Below, piece after piece: positions 13,528 through 23,647 of a stretch of DNA of 64,000 nucleotides. A program made the translations under genes and the position numbers. The DNA lies in contig NC_058051.1 of assembly GCF_020085105.1 (NCBI RefSeq), positions 1,786,001-1,850,000 on the forward strand. Direction: 5' to 3'. The notes below the pieces were generated by a model. The model was not told the origin of the DNA. It worked only from the letters and a program-made list of their open reading frames with translations, and ran no database searches. Each line of letters starts with the position of its first letter. The stretch's first letter is position 1. This DNA is from Siniperca chuatsi (taxonomy: Eukaryota; Chordata; Actinopteri; Centrarchiformes; Sinipercidae).

Positions 13528-13530
<3 letters not shown>
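12558..13530 (+). mobile_element. R4/Dong-like LINE fragment, reverse transcriptase part
   Basis: The plus-strand translation has reverse-transcriptase landmarks of a fish non-LTR element. These are TALGPDRIHTYWLK (the GPDgi block) near 12,945, PSNYRPITCLSTTWKLMS near 13,110, KGIGRGTRGAKHQLLVDR near 13,225 and AWIDYKKAYDSMPH near 13,320 (finger/palm block with its first Asp). A frame change near 13,440 moves the continuation ([22 protein letters not shown]) to another frame, and the copy stops at a TA repeat before the YxDD catalytic box. It therefore cannot encode active reverse transcriptase. The clade assignment is from memory of similar fish proteins; Tx1-like is the alternative. Confidence 0.65.

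Positions 13531-13600
<70 letters not shown>
13531..13600. repeat. (TA)n microsatellite
   Basis: About 35 TA units, directly replacing the rest of the LINE reverse transcriptase. Confidence 0.97.
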
Positions 13601-13609
<9 letters not shown>

Positions 13610-13615
13610 TATACA

Positions 13616-13800
13616 CAGTGGTGTGAAAAAGTGTTTGCCCCCTTCCTGATTTCTTTTTTTTTTTGCATGTTTGTCACACTTTAATGTTTCAGATCATCAA
13701 ACAGATTTAAATATTAGTCAAAGATAACACAAGTAAACACAAAATGCAGTTTTTAAATGAAGGTTGTTATTATTAAGGGAAAACAAAATCCAACAGTTTG
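13616..13800 (+). mobile_element. Tc1/mariner-type non-autonomous DNA element, end
   Basis: Starts CAGTGGTGTGAAAAAGTGTT then TGCCCCCTTCCTGATTTC, a terminal sequence seen in many fish genomes. It lies in TA-rich DNA, which fits a TA target. The opposite end is not found within the next 200 bp, so the copy is truncated. Superfamily assignment is tentative. Confidence 0.5.
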
Positions 13801-14094
13801 CCTTATCAGTCTCCCCCACCTGCCCTTTTAGGACGCCTCTAACAAGCTGAGATCAGAGATTAAGGAACTGGATGGATGCCATGAAGCTGCAGTGCTGCAT
13901 CTTTTAACACCGCCAGTCAATCGACAACAAACACATTTGCCTGGCAGACAGAGAAGAGGCATTCGGGCTCTCTGCCACACCTGGACTCCCATCAGTCCTC
14001 TTCTTTCCTCTACTGGACTTGGACCTACTGCATCCTCTGGTAGCCCCCATCACCGCCAAGGAGCGGGCTCAACATCTGCACATCCAAACTACAC

Positions 14095-14641
14095 GCCATC
14101 TTGGACAGCGTCTCCCACCCGCTCCATGACGCGCTGGTCAAACAAAGGAGCACCTTCAGTGAAAGACTCATCCCCCCACAATGCACCACAGAGCGCCACA
14201 GGAAGTCATTCCTGCCTGTGGCCATCAGACTCTTTAACTCCTCCCTCTAAGTGTCGGTCTGTATGACCCGAAGTCACTAAACTGGACACTGATCATTAAC
14301 ATCTCTGCCATACTTGAAATAATTGTGCAATATTCTGTTTAATACTCCTATGCAATATTTAGTTTCTCCTATTTATTATTCATACCTCCATTACTGCTGT
14401 TGCACTACTACTTATTACTTATAATATCACATTGTATTATTATACCGTATTATCATCATCAACCAGTAAACCCACTTGGTACTTAATTTATTTTCTGACC
14501 TGTTTTATAGTTTTTATAGTGTATTGTATTTTTTGCTAGCACTTTCTCCTGTGTGCACTGACGTAAAGACGAGCTGCTGTAACAAAGAGTTTCCCTTCAG
14601 GGATCAATGAAGTATTTCTGATTCTGATTGTGATTCTGACA
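14095..14641 (+). mobile_element. Rex1 LINE, C-terminal coding remnant and 3' tail
   Basis: The plus strand encodes LHDALVKQRSTFSERLIPPQ, then TTERHRKSFLPVAIRLFNSS, and a stop near 14,250. This is the usual C-terminus of Rex1 reverse transcriptase. A 3' untranslated region ends in a run of TGATTCTGAT-like repeats at 14,620-14,641. It is 5' truncated and keeps no catalytic motifs. Confidence 0.8.
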
Positions 14642-15670
14642 TCCAATCAATTCACTTCACTTCACTTCAGCTGGGCTTTATTGACATGGGAGACGTTTAC
14701 ATTGCCAAAACAAGTGTGAAATAAAACATGTACATAAACAGAAGAATCGTGCTATTAAAACTCCATATGTACAGAAAAGCAAAGTAAGATATAAAAATGA
14801 CATGATGACTGAACCTGATCTGGTCTCACACAGGACACAGCGCCTCACTGCAGCTCTAATGTAGCTTTGGAGCATATAAAGCTGCTCTGACTCAACACAC
14901 GAGGGTGCTTGGCTGTAAGAGAGACCGGCCAGTCCCCATCAGGGTTTTTGGCCCCTATTTGGATCTGGGTCCTTTAATATTGATTATGTGCTGACAGAGC
15001 AAGAAACGGGCCTGACTGTAAACGTTCAGAAACTACAGACTGAAGATCAAAGAAGGTTGAATCCTGTTTAAACAGAAATCTTTCCAGTGTCTGGTCTCTT
15101 TAACTGAACTCGGATCTGGACCCACAGCAGCCGGGCTGCAGGACTTTCAGCTGTAATATAACAGCAGCTGGCTCTGCAGAGTTTTACTGCGTTACTTTCT
15201 TTAATACCACGACAAAAGGAGACCGACTCACCTGGTTTCAGCGTCTCAGAAAAACTGATGCAGCTCCACTGTCCGTCCCGATCCTTCAAAGTAAAATAAT
15301 GATAAATGATGATTGATAATGAGCCTCAGTACTGTTTATCTCATTATTAGATTCGATTGGCTTCTGTCAGAGTGTGCATGAAGCCACTCACTGCTTTTAC
15401 ACCTCGACCTTGTTCTGGTCTACGGCCCTGAAACTGAACATGTAATAGTCTTTCCACAGAATCCTTCTTCATCGGATCATTATTTAATAACTCTGTAATA
15501 TAACAGCAGCTGGCTCTGCAGAGTTTTACTGCGTTACTTCTTTAATGAAATATATCGAGAGAAAAGACGAACGACTCACCTGGTTTCAGAAAAACTGATG
15601 CAGCTCCAATGTCCGTCCCGATCCTTCAAAGTAAAAGCGGAAGTCCACAACAGTCACGTGGCGACTTTTC

Positions 15671-16952
15671 TTCTTCTTCTTCTGTTGTGTTTTATGGCGG
15701 TTGGCGTCCCTAATTGCGCATTTCCGCCACCTACTGAATTTTAACATCTTCACAGTTTAAACTTTAAACATTGTCCACCCAACGTGATCCAATGCCATAG
15801 TCCATTCTATAACCCAGACCCAGCTGTCTGAGTTGGTGCAACTCCTTCCCTCAGTGTAACATCCAGATCCTCTCCAGTTATGTCCACAACATTCAAGAAT
15901 CTTCTTGCCGCATCCAGCACCATCTTAATCCTTTCTGACTTCCCCTTCATTTCAGCCGCACAGTTTATAACCGTGGCAATAAATGCCAGAAATCGCTTCT
16001 TGTCCATACTGATGTTTTGCTCGTCTCCATTTCCTTTCTTCTCCTTTTCCTTTTGAACTACCACCCTTTCACCGTTCCTCTCCATACTCTTAACAGCTTC
16101 CGGATATGACAATCCCTTTTCCGCTCTGATCTTATTCATTTTCATTTCCTTAATTCTTTTTGGACATTTTGCTGATCCCGTATAGTGGTTTCCCTCACAG
16201 TGCAGGCACTTTGCTTGTTCTTTCTCCACTTTACACTTCTCCACATTACAGTCGTCCTTCCCACATCTCCCACATCTTCTGCCTCCTCTACATACTGCCG
16301 CAACATGTCCATACTCCTGACAGCAGAAACACCTGAGAGGCGCTCTCTCATATGGCCTCACCCTGTAGCACACATAATCTAGGTACACTCTCTCTGGTAA
16401 CTCCCCCTCAAAAGTCAAACACACTGAGTTACTGTCCTCCTTCTCCCCATTTCTGAATCTTGTCAGCCTTCTTGCCTCACACACACCTTCAACCTCCCGA
16501 AATGACTCGGCCTCCACCGACAGTGGCACTCCGCTTACTACCCCCTTCTTTTTTACTTCTGCTCCGAGTGGGAAGCAATCCACACTGCTATAATCTCCAA
16601 ATGCATGAATCTTCAGGGCTCTGTCTCTCTGATGCTTTGACACACATTCAATGATAACCATCCCACTTCTTGTTATCCTGACCGATCTGACATCTCCGAG
16701 CTTTCCTCCTACAAACTTTCCGACTTCATGTGGATTCTTGAAAATGCCGTCTGTTTGTGTCACTGCTATCATCCCAACAAGATACTTTTCCTCTTTCTGA
16801 CCGGATTCACTTGAGTTACTCTTCTTCCTTTTCTTTTTATTTTCAAATCCTCTCGAATCCTCGTTTCTAATTTCGCGCTCTGATTCCTCCTCTGACTCCA
16901 TTTCCGCCTCCTCTCACTTACCTCTCATCCCCGGATACACTCTTCTTCTTCT
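15671..16952 (-). mobile_element. ORF1-only LINE-derived retroposon with 14-bp TSD
   Basis: The insertion is bracketed by a perfect duplication CGTGGCGACTTTTC at 15,657-15,670 and 16,953-16,966. On the minus strand it begins with a GAA/AGA-rich leader, holds one intact ORF, and ends with a conserved 3' segment (GGCGGAAATGCGCAATTAGG near 15,727-15,708) and a (GAA)4 tail. That tail and 3' end are typical of fish I/Nimb-clade LINEs. There is no trace of ORF2 (endonuclease/reverse transcriptase) between the ORF1 stop and the tail (136 bp). It is therefore a half-LINE that must have been mobilised in trans. Perfect TSD and intact ORF imply a young insertion. Confidence 0.85.
15807..16901 (-). CDS. 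LINE ORF1 protein with zinc knuckles, 364 aa
   Basis: This ORF encodes a nucleic-acid-binding protein of the gag-like ORF1 type found in I/Jockey-group LINEs; its role would be to coat element RNA. The N-terminal 40 residues are acidic then basic (KKKRKK at 23-28 could be a nuclear signal). Residues 40-185 form a probable RNA-recognition-like region. Residues 191-246 carry three zinc knuckles: CFCCQEYGHVAAVC (C-x2-C-x4-H-x4-C), CGRCGKDDCNVEKC (Cys in place of His) and CLHCEGNHYTGSAKC. A basic stretch and the phrase GLSYPEAVK follow. The frame starts at an ATG shortly inside the element and is unbroken over 364 codons. It is not a host gene by context because it sits wholly between target-site duplications. 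Domestication is possible but nothing here supports it. Confidence 0.85.
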   Translation of the reverse strand: MESEEESEREIRNEDSRGFENKKKRKKSNSSESGQKEEKYLVGMIAVTQTDGIFKNPHEVGKFVGGKLGDVRSVRITRSGMVIIECVSKHQRDRALKIHAFGDYSSVDCFPLGAEVKKKGVVSGVPLSVEAESFREVEGVCEARRLTRFRNGEKEDSNSVCLTFEGELPERVYLDYVCYRVRPYERAPLRCFCCQEYGHVAAVCRGGRRCGRCGKDDCNVEKCKVEKEQAKCLHCEGNHYTGSAKCPKRIKEMKMNKIRAEKGLSYPEAVKSMERNGERVVVQKEKEKKGNGDEQNISMDKKRFLAFIATVINCAAEMKGKSERIKMVLDAARRFLNVVDITGEDLDVTLREGVAPTQTAGSGL

Positions 16953-17800
16953 CGTGGCGACTTTTCGGAGCCTCTTGGCGAGTTTATTTCTAAAAAGCGA
17001 TATAAAAATCTCTTACATTGTAATTCATTCCCATGCATGCAGTGTCTCTCCCTCCTCATTATTATGAGGCCAAATATTTCTCTAGCTACGTTTCCTATGT
17101 CTTAAATTAAGATGTCTCCCTCACTGCACTAAACTGTATGTGCTGCGTTATTTAATCTGTAGCTGTCTGAGGAAAAGAGCTATAAAAACACAGCTGGCAG
17201 CCATACACTGTATAATGGTGACATTTTGACAAAACAAACATTTGTGATTAGTGCCCATGTTGTGTTTCGTTTCTGTTTCCAGCAATACAATAAAATAAAT
17301 GGCTACCAAAACTTCAGCTGCAGTTGCATTAAAGGATTTGGATGCAAATGTATCCATCAGTAGTGCATCACAAAGATGTAATGCAGGAGAGCAGCTGCAG
17401 TGGCCGACTGAAGGCTTGAAGATGTCTCTTGCGTCCCTGGTATGCTTTCTGATGGTCCCCTAAAGTAGACAGCTATACACCTTTACATGGAGAACTTTGT
17501 GTATGACATGGCTCATAAAGGTGCAGAGGACGACGATCCTGTCTCTGCATCAGGGCTTTATTCTCTCCATCAAAGGCAACTGGTTAGTTTTCACAAACAG
17601 ACTTGGATCTGCTTCACTGTTCACTGAAGGCAAAAAGCAGAACAGATAAACATTATTACACTGCCAGTAGGCCACCAGCTCAGACAGAGCTCACATATCA
17701 TGTTAGACCTGACAAAGCCCAGTGCTGTTGCTGAGGTATGAGGACTGCTGGGGAACAAATTTACGAAGCATTAAGGCTCTGTTGGTATTTGGTTGTTTCA

Positions 17801-18217
17801 TATTTACAGATAAGCAAAATATGATATAATAATAATAATAAAAATGTATATTTGCAGTTAAAAAGTACAAATAAGCGAGAACTATACTACACTGCAACAT
17901 TTTATTAAATGAATGTAAATGTGTAAGTGTGTGTGTGTGTGTGTAGGGCTCAACAATAAGGAGTAACAAGTAAAATGCCACGTTGGGCAAGTAAATCTAG
18001 CAACTCACTTGCCTGATCGGGCAAAAAGAATTAAACGTGTCTTTTTCCGGAGCTGATGATGGAAGTAGCTGTCTCTGTTGAGTACCGATGGGGCACTCGC
18101 GAGTAGGGATGGGTACTGAGACCCGGCATTAAACGGGCCCCGGGGTCAAATCATTAAAGACCGTAGTATTATCATGCTCACTGCAGACTCCTGCTGTCTG
18201 TGTCGGGCTGAGCTCCT

Positions 18218-18273
<56 letters not shown>

Positions 18274-18655
18274 CGCAGTCAGCACAGCAGGCCGCGGTGG
18301 AGATTACTCGAGGTGACGACAGCTACGCTCGTTACTGTAACTGAGTGCAATAAAAAGCCAATACTTTATCAATACACCTGATCAACAAGCGGAAACATGT
18401 AGAAAGCGATGTTTTAATCTGCTCTGTCTCATGTTTTACACAAGCACAGCGAGCTAGCTCGGCTAATAGTGAACTGCTACAAGCTCAAAGAAGCTGTCTG
18501 TACGCAGTGTGACTGTTTCTTAGTTTGCCACGAATCTTAAAAATGGCAAATTCTTGTAAACGTCCTGAGACAAAGCAGCCCCTCCTCCCTCTGCCAGGTA
18601 ACTTACCTGCAGTGAATCACAGCAGCAGCAGAGGGAGGAGGACAGACGACAGGAG
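17801..18655. other. No gene; (CA)n at 18,219-18,271 and hAT-like end
   Basis: Contains a 53-bp CA microsatellite at about 18,219-18,271. A sequence TAGGGATGGGTACTGAGACC near 18,103 resembles the end of non-autonomous hAT elements in fish, though the partner end is not identified. No coding signal is recognised. Confidence 0.45.
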
Positions 18656-19640
18656 GATTAGATTAGATAGATTAGATTCAACTTTACTGTCATTACACAT
18701 GTACGAGTACAAGGCAACGAAATGCAGTTTAGGTCAAACCAGAAGTGCAATAAGCAAGTGCAGGTTATAAAATATTATGACAATATTTTACAAGTGGTAC
18801 TATGGACATTATATACAGATGGCATTACTATAAACAGAAGTATACTGACGGATATGTACAGTAATGAGTTGGACTGGGCAGAACAGCAGTGCAGTGAATA
18901 TAAAGTAGTGCAATTTATGGAAATAGTTAACAGTGCAGTAGATGAGTTATTGCAGTATTCAGTACTGGAGTGCAAATGATGCAGTGTATGTATAAATAAA
19001 TAGTCCGGTAGTGCAAATGAACATGTGGTACATGTAGCAAAAACAATATAGCAGCATTGAAGTTAAGGTGTATGAGGGGACAGTGGAGTCAGCGGGGGGG
19101 CAGAGTTCAGCAGGAAGACAGCTCTGGGAAAAGCTGTTTCTCAGTCTGCTGGTCCTGGTCCGGAGGCACCTGAGGCGAGAAACCAGTCTCTGGGCGGGGG
19201 GAGAGGAGTCTTAAGAATGCTGCGGGCTCGACGCAGACAGCGTTTCCTCTGGACGTCCTCAGTGGCTGGAAGTGGAGTCCCTGAGGTGCGCTGGGCAGTT
19301 TTCACCACCCGCTCCAGAGCCCAGCGCTCTGCAGCAGAGCGGTTCCCATACCAGACTGTGACTCAGCTGGTTAGGATGCTCTCTACTGTGCAGCGATAGA
19401 AGTTCACCAGGACAGCTGAGGACAGTTGGGTCTTCTTCAGTGTCCTCAGGAAGAAGAGGCGCTGGTGAGCCGTCTTGACCAGGCAGGAGGTGTTGGTGGT
19501 CCAGGACAGGTTCTCCAAAATACGGGTCTCCAGGAACTTGAAGCTGGAGACACGCTAAGCAGCCATCCCGTTAATGTGGATGGGGTCATGTGTGCCTCCT
19601 CTCTCCTTCCTGAAGTCCACGATGAGCTCCTTTGTCCTTT
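18656..19640 (-). mobile_element. Rex/CR1-like LINE, 3' coding remnant and tail
   Basis: On the minus strand, in broken frames, it reads DFRKERGGTHDPIHINGM, then segments resembling FLETRILENLSWTTNTSCLV, AHQRLFFLRTLKKTQLSSAV, FYRCTVESILTSWVTVWYGN and RRARSILKTP. This is the C-terminal part of a fish LINE reverse transcriptase after the catalytic core. The 3' untranslated tail (18,656-19,080) contains the widespread CAACTTTACTGTCATTACAC motif. An internal stop near 19,555 shows it is inactive. Confidence 0.7.
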
Positions 19641-20381
19641 GATGGTAGACTGATAAAATTTCAACGAAAGTTGAAACGCTTTTCTTTCAATTCAGTTTGT
19701 GTAAACGGTTGAAATTCATGTTAAAATGAGGGACAAACTGTATATTTTTATTTTCACTGCAGAGGCTGCTAACATTTACACATGAATATCAGTTGACCCT
19801 GTGTTTACTTTCTTCACAGAGACAGACAAAAATGTAGTAATTAGTTACAGTTATTTGAAATTTTGAAAAATGTAAATATTCAACAGTGGCTCATTGGCCA
19901 TAATTATTATTGTAACAGCTAATGCACTCAAATACTGGCATATTGTCAATAAGAACAAATAAATCAAAATAAAATGTCAGTAATGCTCCACCCTAACATC
20001 TGTTGATAATTGTTTATACAGGGCAGGCACAACAGACTGACTAAAATGTGCACGTGAAGGCACATTGCAGCACTTTGAGCGTATGCTTAAATCCTGTATT
20101 CTCTACGACCGAGTGCGGTCTCACATCTGCACCGATAAACACTCCTATAGCATCGGTTATTGCTTTTGCACGGTCTGAATCTGCAGTGAGAGGCTGCCTG
20201 AACGCTGTGGAGAGAAGGACTCCTCTTCCAGTCTGTCTTTGGTCTGATGAAGCACAGTTGTGTGTGCATTTTTCAAAATGTCAAATGTTATTTTCTACAT
20301 TTTTTTTGGTTTTACCGAAACCGTGACCCCAAAACCGAGGTGCACACTGAACCTTGAAGTGTGTGTACCGTTACACCCCTG
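19641..20381. mobile_element. hAT-like DNA element remnant
   Basis: The right end reads, in reverse, CAGGGGTGTAACGGTACACA (20,362-20,381), a typical hAT terminal inverted repeat in fish. A matching left end is not evident, and an AT-rich stretch from 19,641 may or may not belong to it. No transposase is recognised. Confidence 0.4.
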
Positions 20382-20399
20382 CTGCTTTCAGTGATATTT

Positions 20400-21073
20400 C
20401 AGGGCTTGACTCCTGAGTCCATTGCTCCCCCCTCCTCCATCTTCCTTGGAGAATCCTACTCCCCCCTCAACTGGCTCTCAGGCTAACGGCCCTCTCCAGA
20501 CTGACGACTCCCCACCTGTAACCTCTGCTGTGGGCCTGACTGCTGACCAGGTGAGCGGACAGCTGATGAAACTCCACTCAAACAAGGCTGCAGGCCCCGA
20601 TGGAGTTAGCCCCGGGGTGCTAAAAGCCTGTGCCCCCCAGCTATGTGGAGTCCTTCAACATCTCTTCAACCTGAGCCTGAGTCTTCAAAAGGTTTCTGTG
20701 CCAAAGACCCAGTGGCTCCAAAGACTACAGACCGGTGGCACTGACCTCCCACTTAATGAAGACCCTGGAGAGACTGGTGCTGGAACAGCTGCGGCCCATG
20801 GTCAGACCCCTCCTGGACCCCTTCAGTTTGCCTACCATCCCCGGCTGGGAGTTGAGGATGCCATCATCTTCCTGCTGAACTGCATCTACACCCACCTGGA
20901 CAAGCCGGCGAGCACGGTGAGGATCATGTTTTTTGACTTCTCCAGTGCTTTCAACACCATCCGGCCGGCCCTGCTGGGGGAGAAGCTGGCAGCGATGCAG
21001 GGGGATGCCCCCCTCGTGTCCTGGATTGTGGACTACCTGACTGGCAGACCACAGCACGTGCGTCTGCAGCACT
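20400..21073 (+). mobile_element. Rex1 LINE, 5' part of reverse transcriptase
   Basis: The plus strand encodes LMKLHSNKAAGPDGVSPGVL, LQHLFNLSLSLQKV, LQFAYHPRLGVEDAIIFLLN and STVRIMFFDFSSAFNTIRPA (palm block with FxDFSSAF). Between 20,710 and 20,825 the frame slips twice; the middle portion (DYRPVALTSHLMKTLERL) lies in another frame, so the copy is dead. It is cut at 21,073 by a hAT element and continues at 21,594. Confidence 0.85.
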
Positions 21074-21081
21074 GAGTGTCG

Positions 21082-21585
21082 TAGTGATGAGTCATGCGCA
21101 AAAGCTGCGGCTCTGAGAGCCGATGCTTTGTAGTGAATCAGAAGAGCCGACTCGCATTGAGTGAGAGCTGGCTCCCAGTTTGTTTTTTCGCTGCTTACCT
21201 CAGTGCTCAGCCTGAGCAAGGCAGAACTTTGTTTTGATTGGTCAGCAATGGCATCGCGGCCAATCAGATGTGAGGATATGGGATCTTACCAATATGTAAA
21301 AACAGAGAGGGGGTGCTGAGAAGTGGAGCGGCGCTCCACTCAGTGTCGTTAACTTGCAGTGGAGTCCACTGCAAGTTAGGGTTAGGGTTACAGAATAAAT
21401 GCACAAAATTAGGCAATTATAAGGATTCTCATAAAAACACTGCACATGAAAGGGTTTTCAACACACAAACCATTCATTTTTGCAAGTTATGGTAAAATAA
21501 AGGCCTACAAAAAAATCCTAAATTAAGAGCCGTTCAGGAGTCGAAAGAGTGGGCTCTCTGAAAAGAGCCAAACTTCCCATCACTA
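21082..21585. mobile_element. Non-autonomous hAT element inserted in Rex1
   Basis: Ends TAGTGATG...CATCACTA form the terminal inverted repeat. Flanking 8-mers GAGTGTCG (21,074-21,081) and GTGTGTCG (21,586-21,593) are a target-site duplication with one mismatch, and the Rex1 frame resumes just after. Length 504 bp, no transposase. Inside are a 29-bp palindrome (21,350-21,378) followed by two TTAGGG units and a smaller palindrome at 21,322-21,340. Confidence 0.85.
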
Positions 21586-21593
21586 GTGTGTCG

Positions 21594-21928
21594 GAGAGCG
21601 TGGTCAGCAACACTGTGGCCCCTCAAGGGACTGTCCTCTCTCCCTTCCTCTTCCCCATCTACACCACGGACTTCAGCCACCACACAGAGTCCTGCCACTT
21701 TCAGAAGTTTTCTGATGACTCTGCTGTGGTGGGATGTATCAGCGGTGGTGATGAGACTGAGTACAGGGCTGTGGTGGGGAACTTTGTCTCATGGTGTGAA
21801 CAGAACCATCTGCAGCTCAACGCGACAAAGTCTAAGGAGCTGGTTGTAGACCTACGAAGGGCCAAGGCACCAGTGACCCCGGTCTCCATCCAGGGGGTCA
21901 GTGTGGACATGGTAGAGGATTACAAGTA
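21594..21928 (+). mobile_element. Rex1 LINE, catalytic part of reverse transcriptase
   Basis: Continuation of the interrupted Rex1. It encodes PQGTVLSPFLFPIYTTDFSH, QKFSDDSAVVGCI (the catalytic xxDD box as FSDD), WCEQNHLQLNATKSKELVVD and SVDMVEDYKY. It then stops matching at about 21,928, where short ACTACATGT repeats begin. Confidence 0.85.
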
Positions 21929-22089
21929 TGTACTACATGTACTACATGTATACATGCATATACTGTACATACCTTGAATGTGCTTGAGTAGAACATTACC
22001 CTACATACATTACGTTTTAAATAAATGTAAGTTTATTTTATCTCCTCACAGCCATCCACTCTAAATAGCAGACTTTCTGTGAACGCTCA

Positions 22090-22250
22090 GTTCTTATCAC
22101 TTACAAATACTGCCATCTACTGGCTACCTGTCAGAACACATCAAACCTGTTGCAAGAAATCTTGGTGTCCTGTTTGATAGCAATTTATGTTTTGAGCAAC
22201 TTATCACTAAGCTTGTCCAATCATGTTTTTATCACCTCAGAAATAGAGAG
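22090..22250 (+). mobile_element. L2-like LINE fragment
   Basis: The plus strand reads HIKPVARNLGVLFDSNLCFE then QLITKLVQSCFYHLRN, the region after the catalytic domain of L2-type fish LINEs. The same DNA recurs in minus orientation around 39,480-39,560, 47,340-47,430 and 53,290-53,380. Confidence 0.7.
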
Positions 22251-23392
22251 GTAAAAGTCTTTAGGAGGGTCTGCTGACAATATTCCTTTCCTACAGTTCA
22301 CTATAATGACTGAAAAACAATATGACAAACACAAGAACGTTATCACAGTAGAAAATATTTCAGATATTTTTAACTGTTTTAATCTCAATATATTGACTAA
22401 TGAGCAAGTAAAAAACACTTCTCTTAAAAGGTGCTTATGTGAAAGTTAATACCTAACTTCAGCCGCTAGAGGTCAGGAGTGCACAGTTATAAAGGAGTCT
22501 GATGATGTCAATCATGAATCTGACAGCCTGAACTCATTTAGTCCAAGTCCAAGCTTTCATATCCAGCTGTTAGCAGTGAAGCACATGACTGTCGTCAGGA
22601 TACTGAGCCATATAACAGAGTCCGAGGCTGAACGAGCCGTCCTAAACCTGGTCACCACCACTCATTACCACTGTCAGTAATCTGAACGGTCATTTAGGAA
22701 CAAAGATGGATTCAGACAGTGGAGGTAAGAGGGAACCAAAATGTGTTGGACAACTAAACTTTCAGAGCTCTGCAATCAGTGACTTGAATCTACAGTACAA
22801 CCCACAGACATCAGCAGACGCCTTTCACGCTCACTTCCTCCCTGGTAATGCTGTCAGGCCTGCACTGCAGCCATCTTCACCTTCAGTCTGCTCTTCAGCA
22901 AGTCAAACACATGTTCAATAGATATTAGACACCTTTGAGATTCAGATGAGTTAGTCAAGGCAAGGCAACTTTATTTGTATTGCAACAAGAGGACGGCTGT
23001 GTGGCCAAACAGAAACACACAAGCTGTCAACCAGGACAATACATCAGTCAGAAAGGTTGGTTTTCATCTTGATCTGTCGGTGCTGAACACTGCTGAAAGT
23101 CTAGACCTCATGAAAATAGTTTACACAGGGCCACCTTGTCCAGCTCTGGGTCTCTCGTATCATTCAGGGTATTACCTCACATTCTTCACCCCTGTGTAGG
23201 TGTATTGGTAACAACTCCACTAAATAGTATGATTACTTTAAAGAGTCTACAGCCAAACAGGACTAAGGCCGTGTGTCCACCAAAGTAGTTTTTCACAGCT
23301 GAAAACGCCCACCTGGGAGCGCAGAAGCAGAGTTATTCTGTGAGTTACAGCCCAAACAGAGTCCTATTCTGTAGTTTATAAACACAATACAT
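22251..23392. other. No gene recognised
   Basis: Short frames of 65-75 aa without domain signatures. The frame at 22,706-22,921 (+) begins at an ATG and is mixed in composition, but I cannot assign it. A possible non-autonomous element end (GGCCGTGTGTCCACCAAAG) starts near 23,267. Confidence 0.4.
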
Positions 23393-23645
23393 GAGTCAGC
23401 CAATAACTGTGCTGCTGTGCACTGAAAGGAAAGGGGCTGAATAATTTTGCACGCCCAATTTTTCAGTTTTTGATTTGTTAAAAAAGTTTGAAATATCCAA
23501 TAAATTTCGTTCCACTTCATGATTGTGTCCCACTTGTTGTTGATTCTTCACAAAAAATTGCAGTTTTATATCTTTATGTTTGAAGCCTGAAATGTGGCAA
23601 AAGGTCGCAAAGTTCAAGGGGGCCGAATACTTTCGCAAGGCACTG
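23393..23645 (-). mobile_element. Tc1-like transposon, terminal fragment
   Basis: The minus strand starts CAGTGCCTTGCGAAAGTATT immediately inside a TA (23,646-23,647). It continues with the well-known fish Tc1 terminal region containing AACAAGTGGGACACAATCAT. About 250 bp survive; no transposase coding part remains. Confidence 0.8.
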
Positions 23646-23647
23646 TA

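Larger units (their letters stand above)
14798..17800. repeat. Duplicated repeat block, copy 2
   Basis: Carries the same ordered segments as 1,364-4,135, with some deletions and rearrangement, and is interrupted by the LINE-derived element at 15,671-16,952. The spacing of matching segments grows from about 13.4 to 14.2 kb, mostly because of that insertion (about 1.3 kb) and compensating losses. Confidence 0.75.

Noticed and set aside
13531-13626. Long polyisoleucine/tyrosine frames
   Set aside because: They are translations of the (TA)n microsatellite appended to a broken LINE frame, not a protein.
21376-21391. Interstitial telomere array
   Set aside because: Only two TTAGGG units, inside a hAT element; too short to be a telomeric relic on its own.
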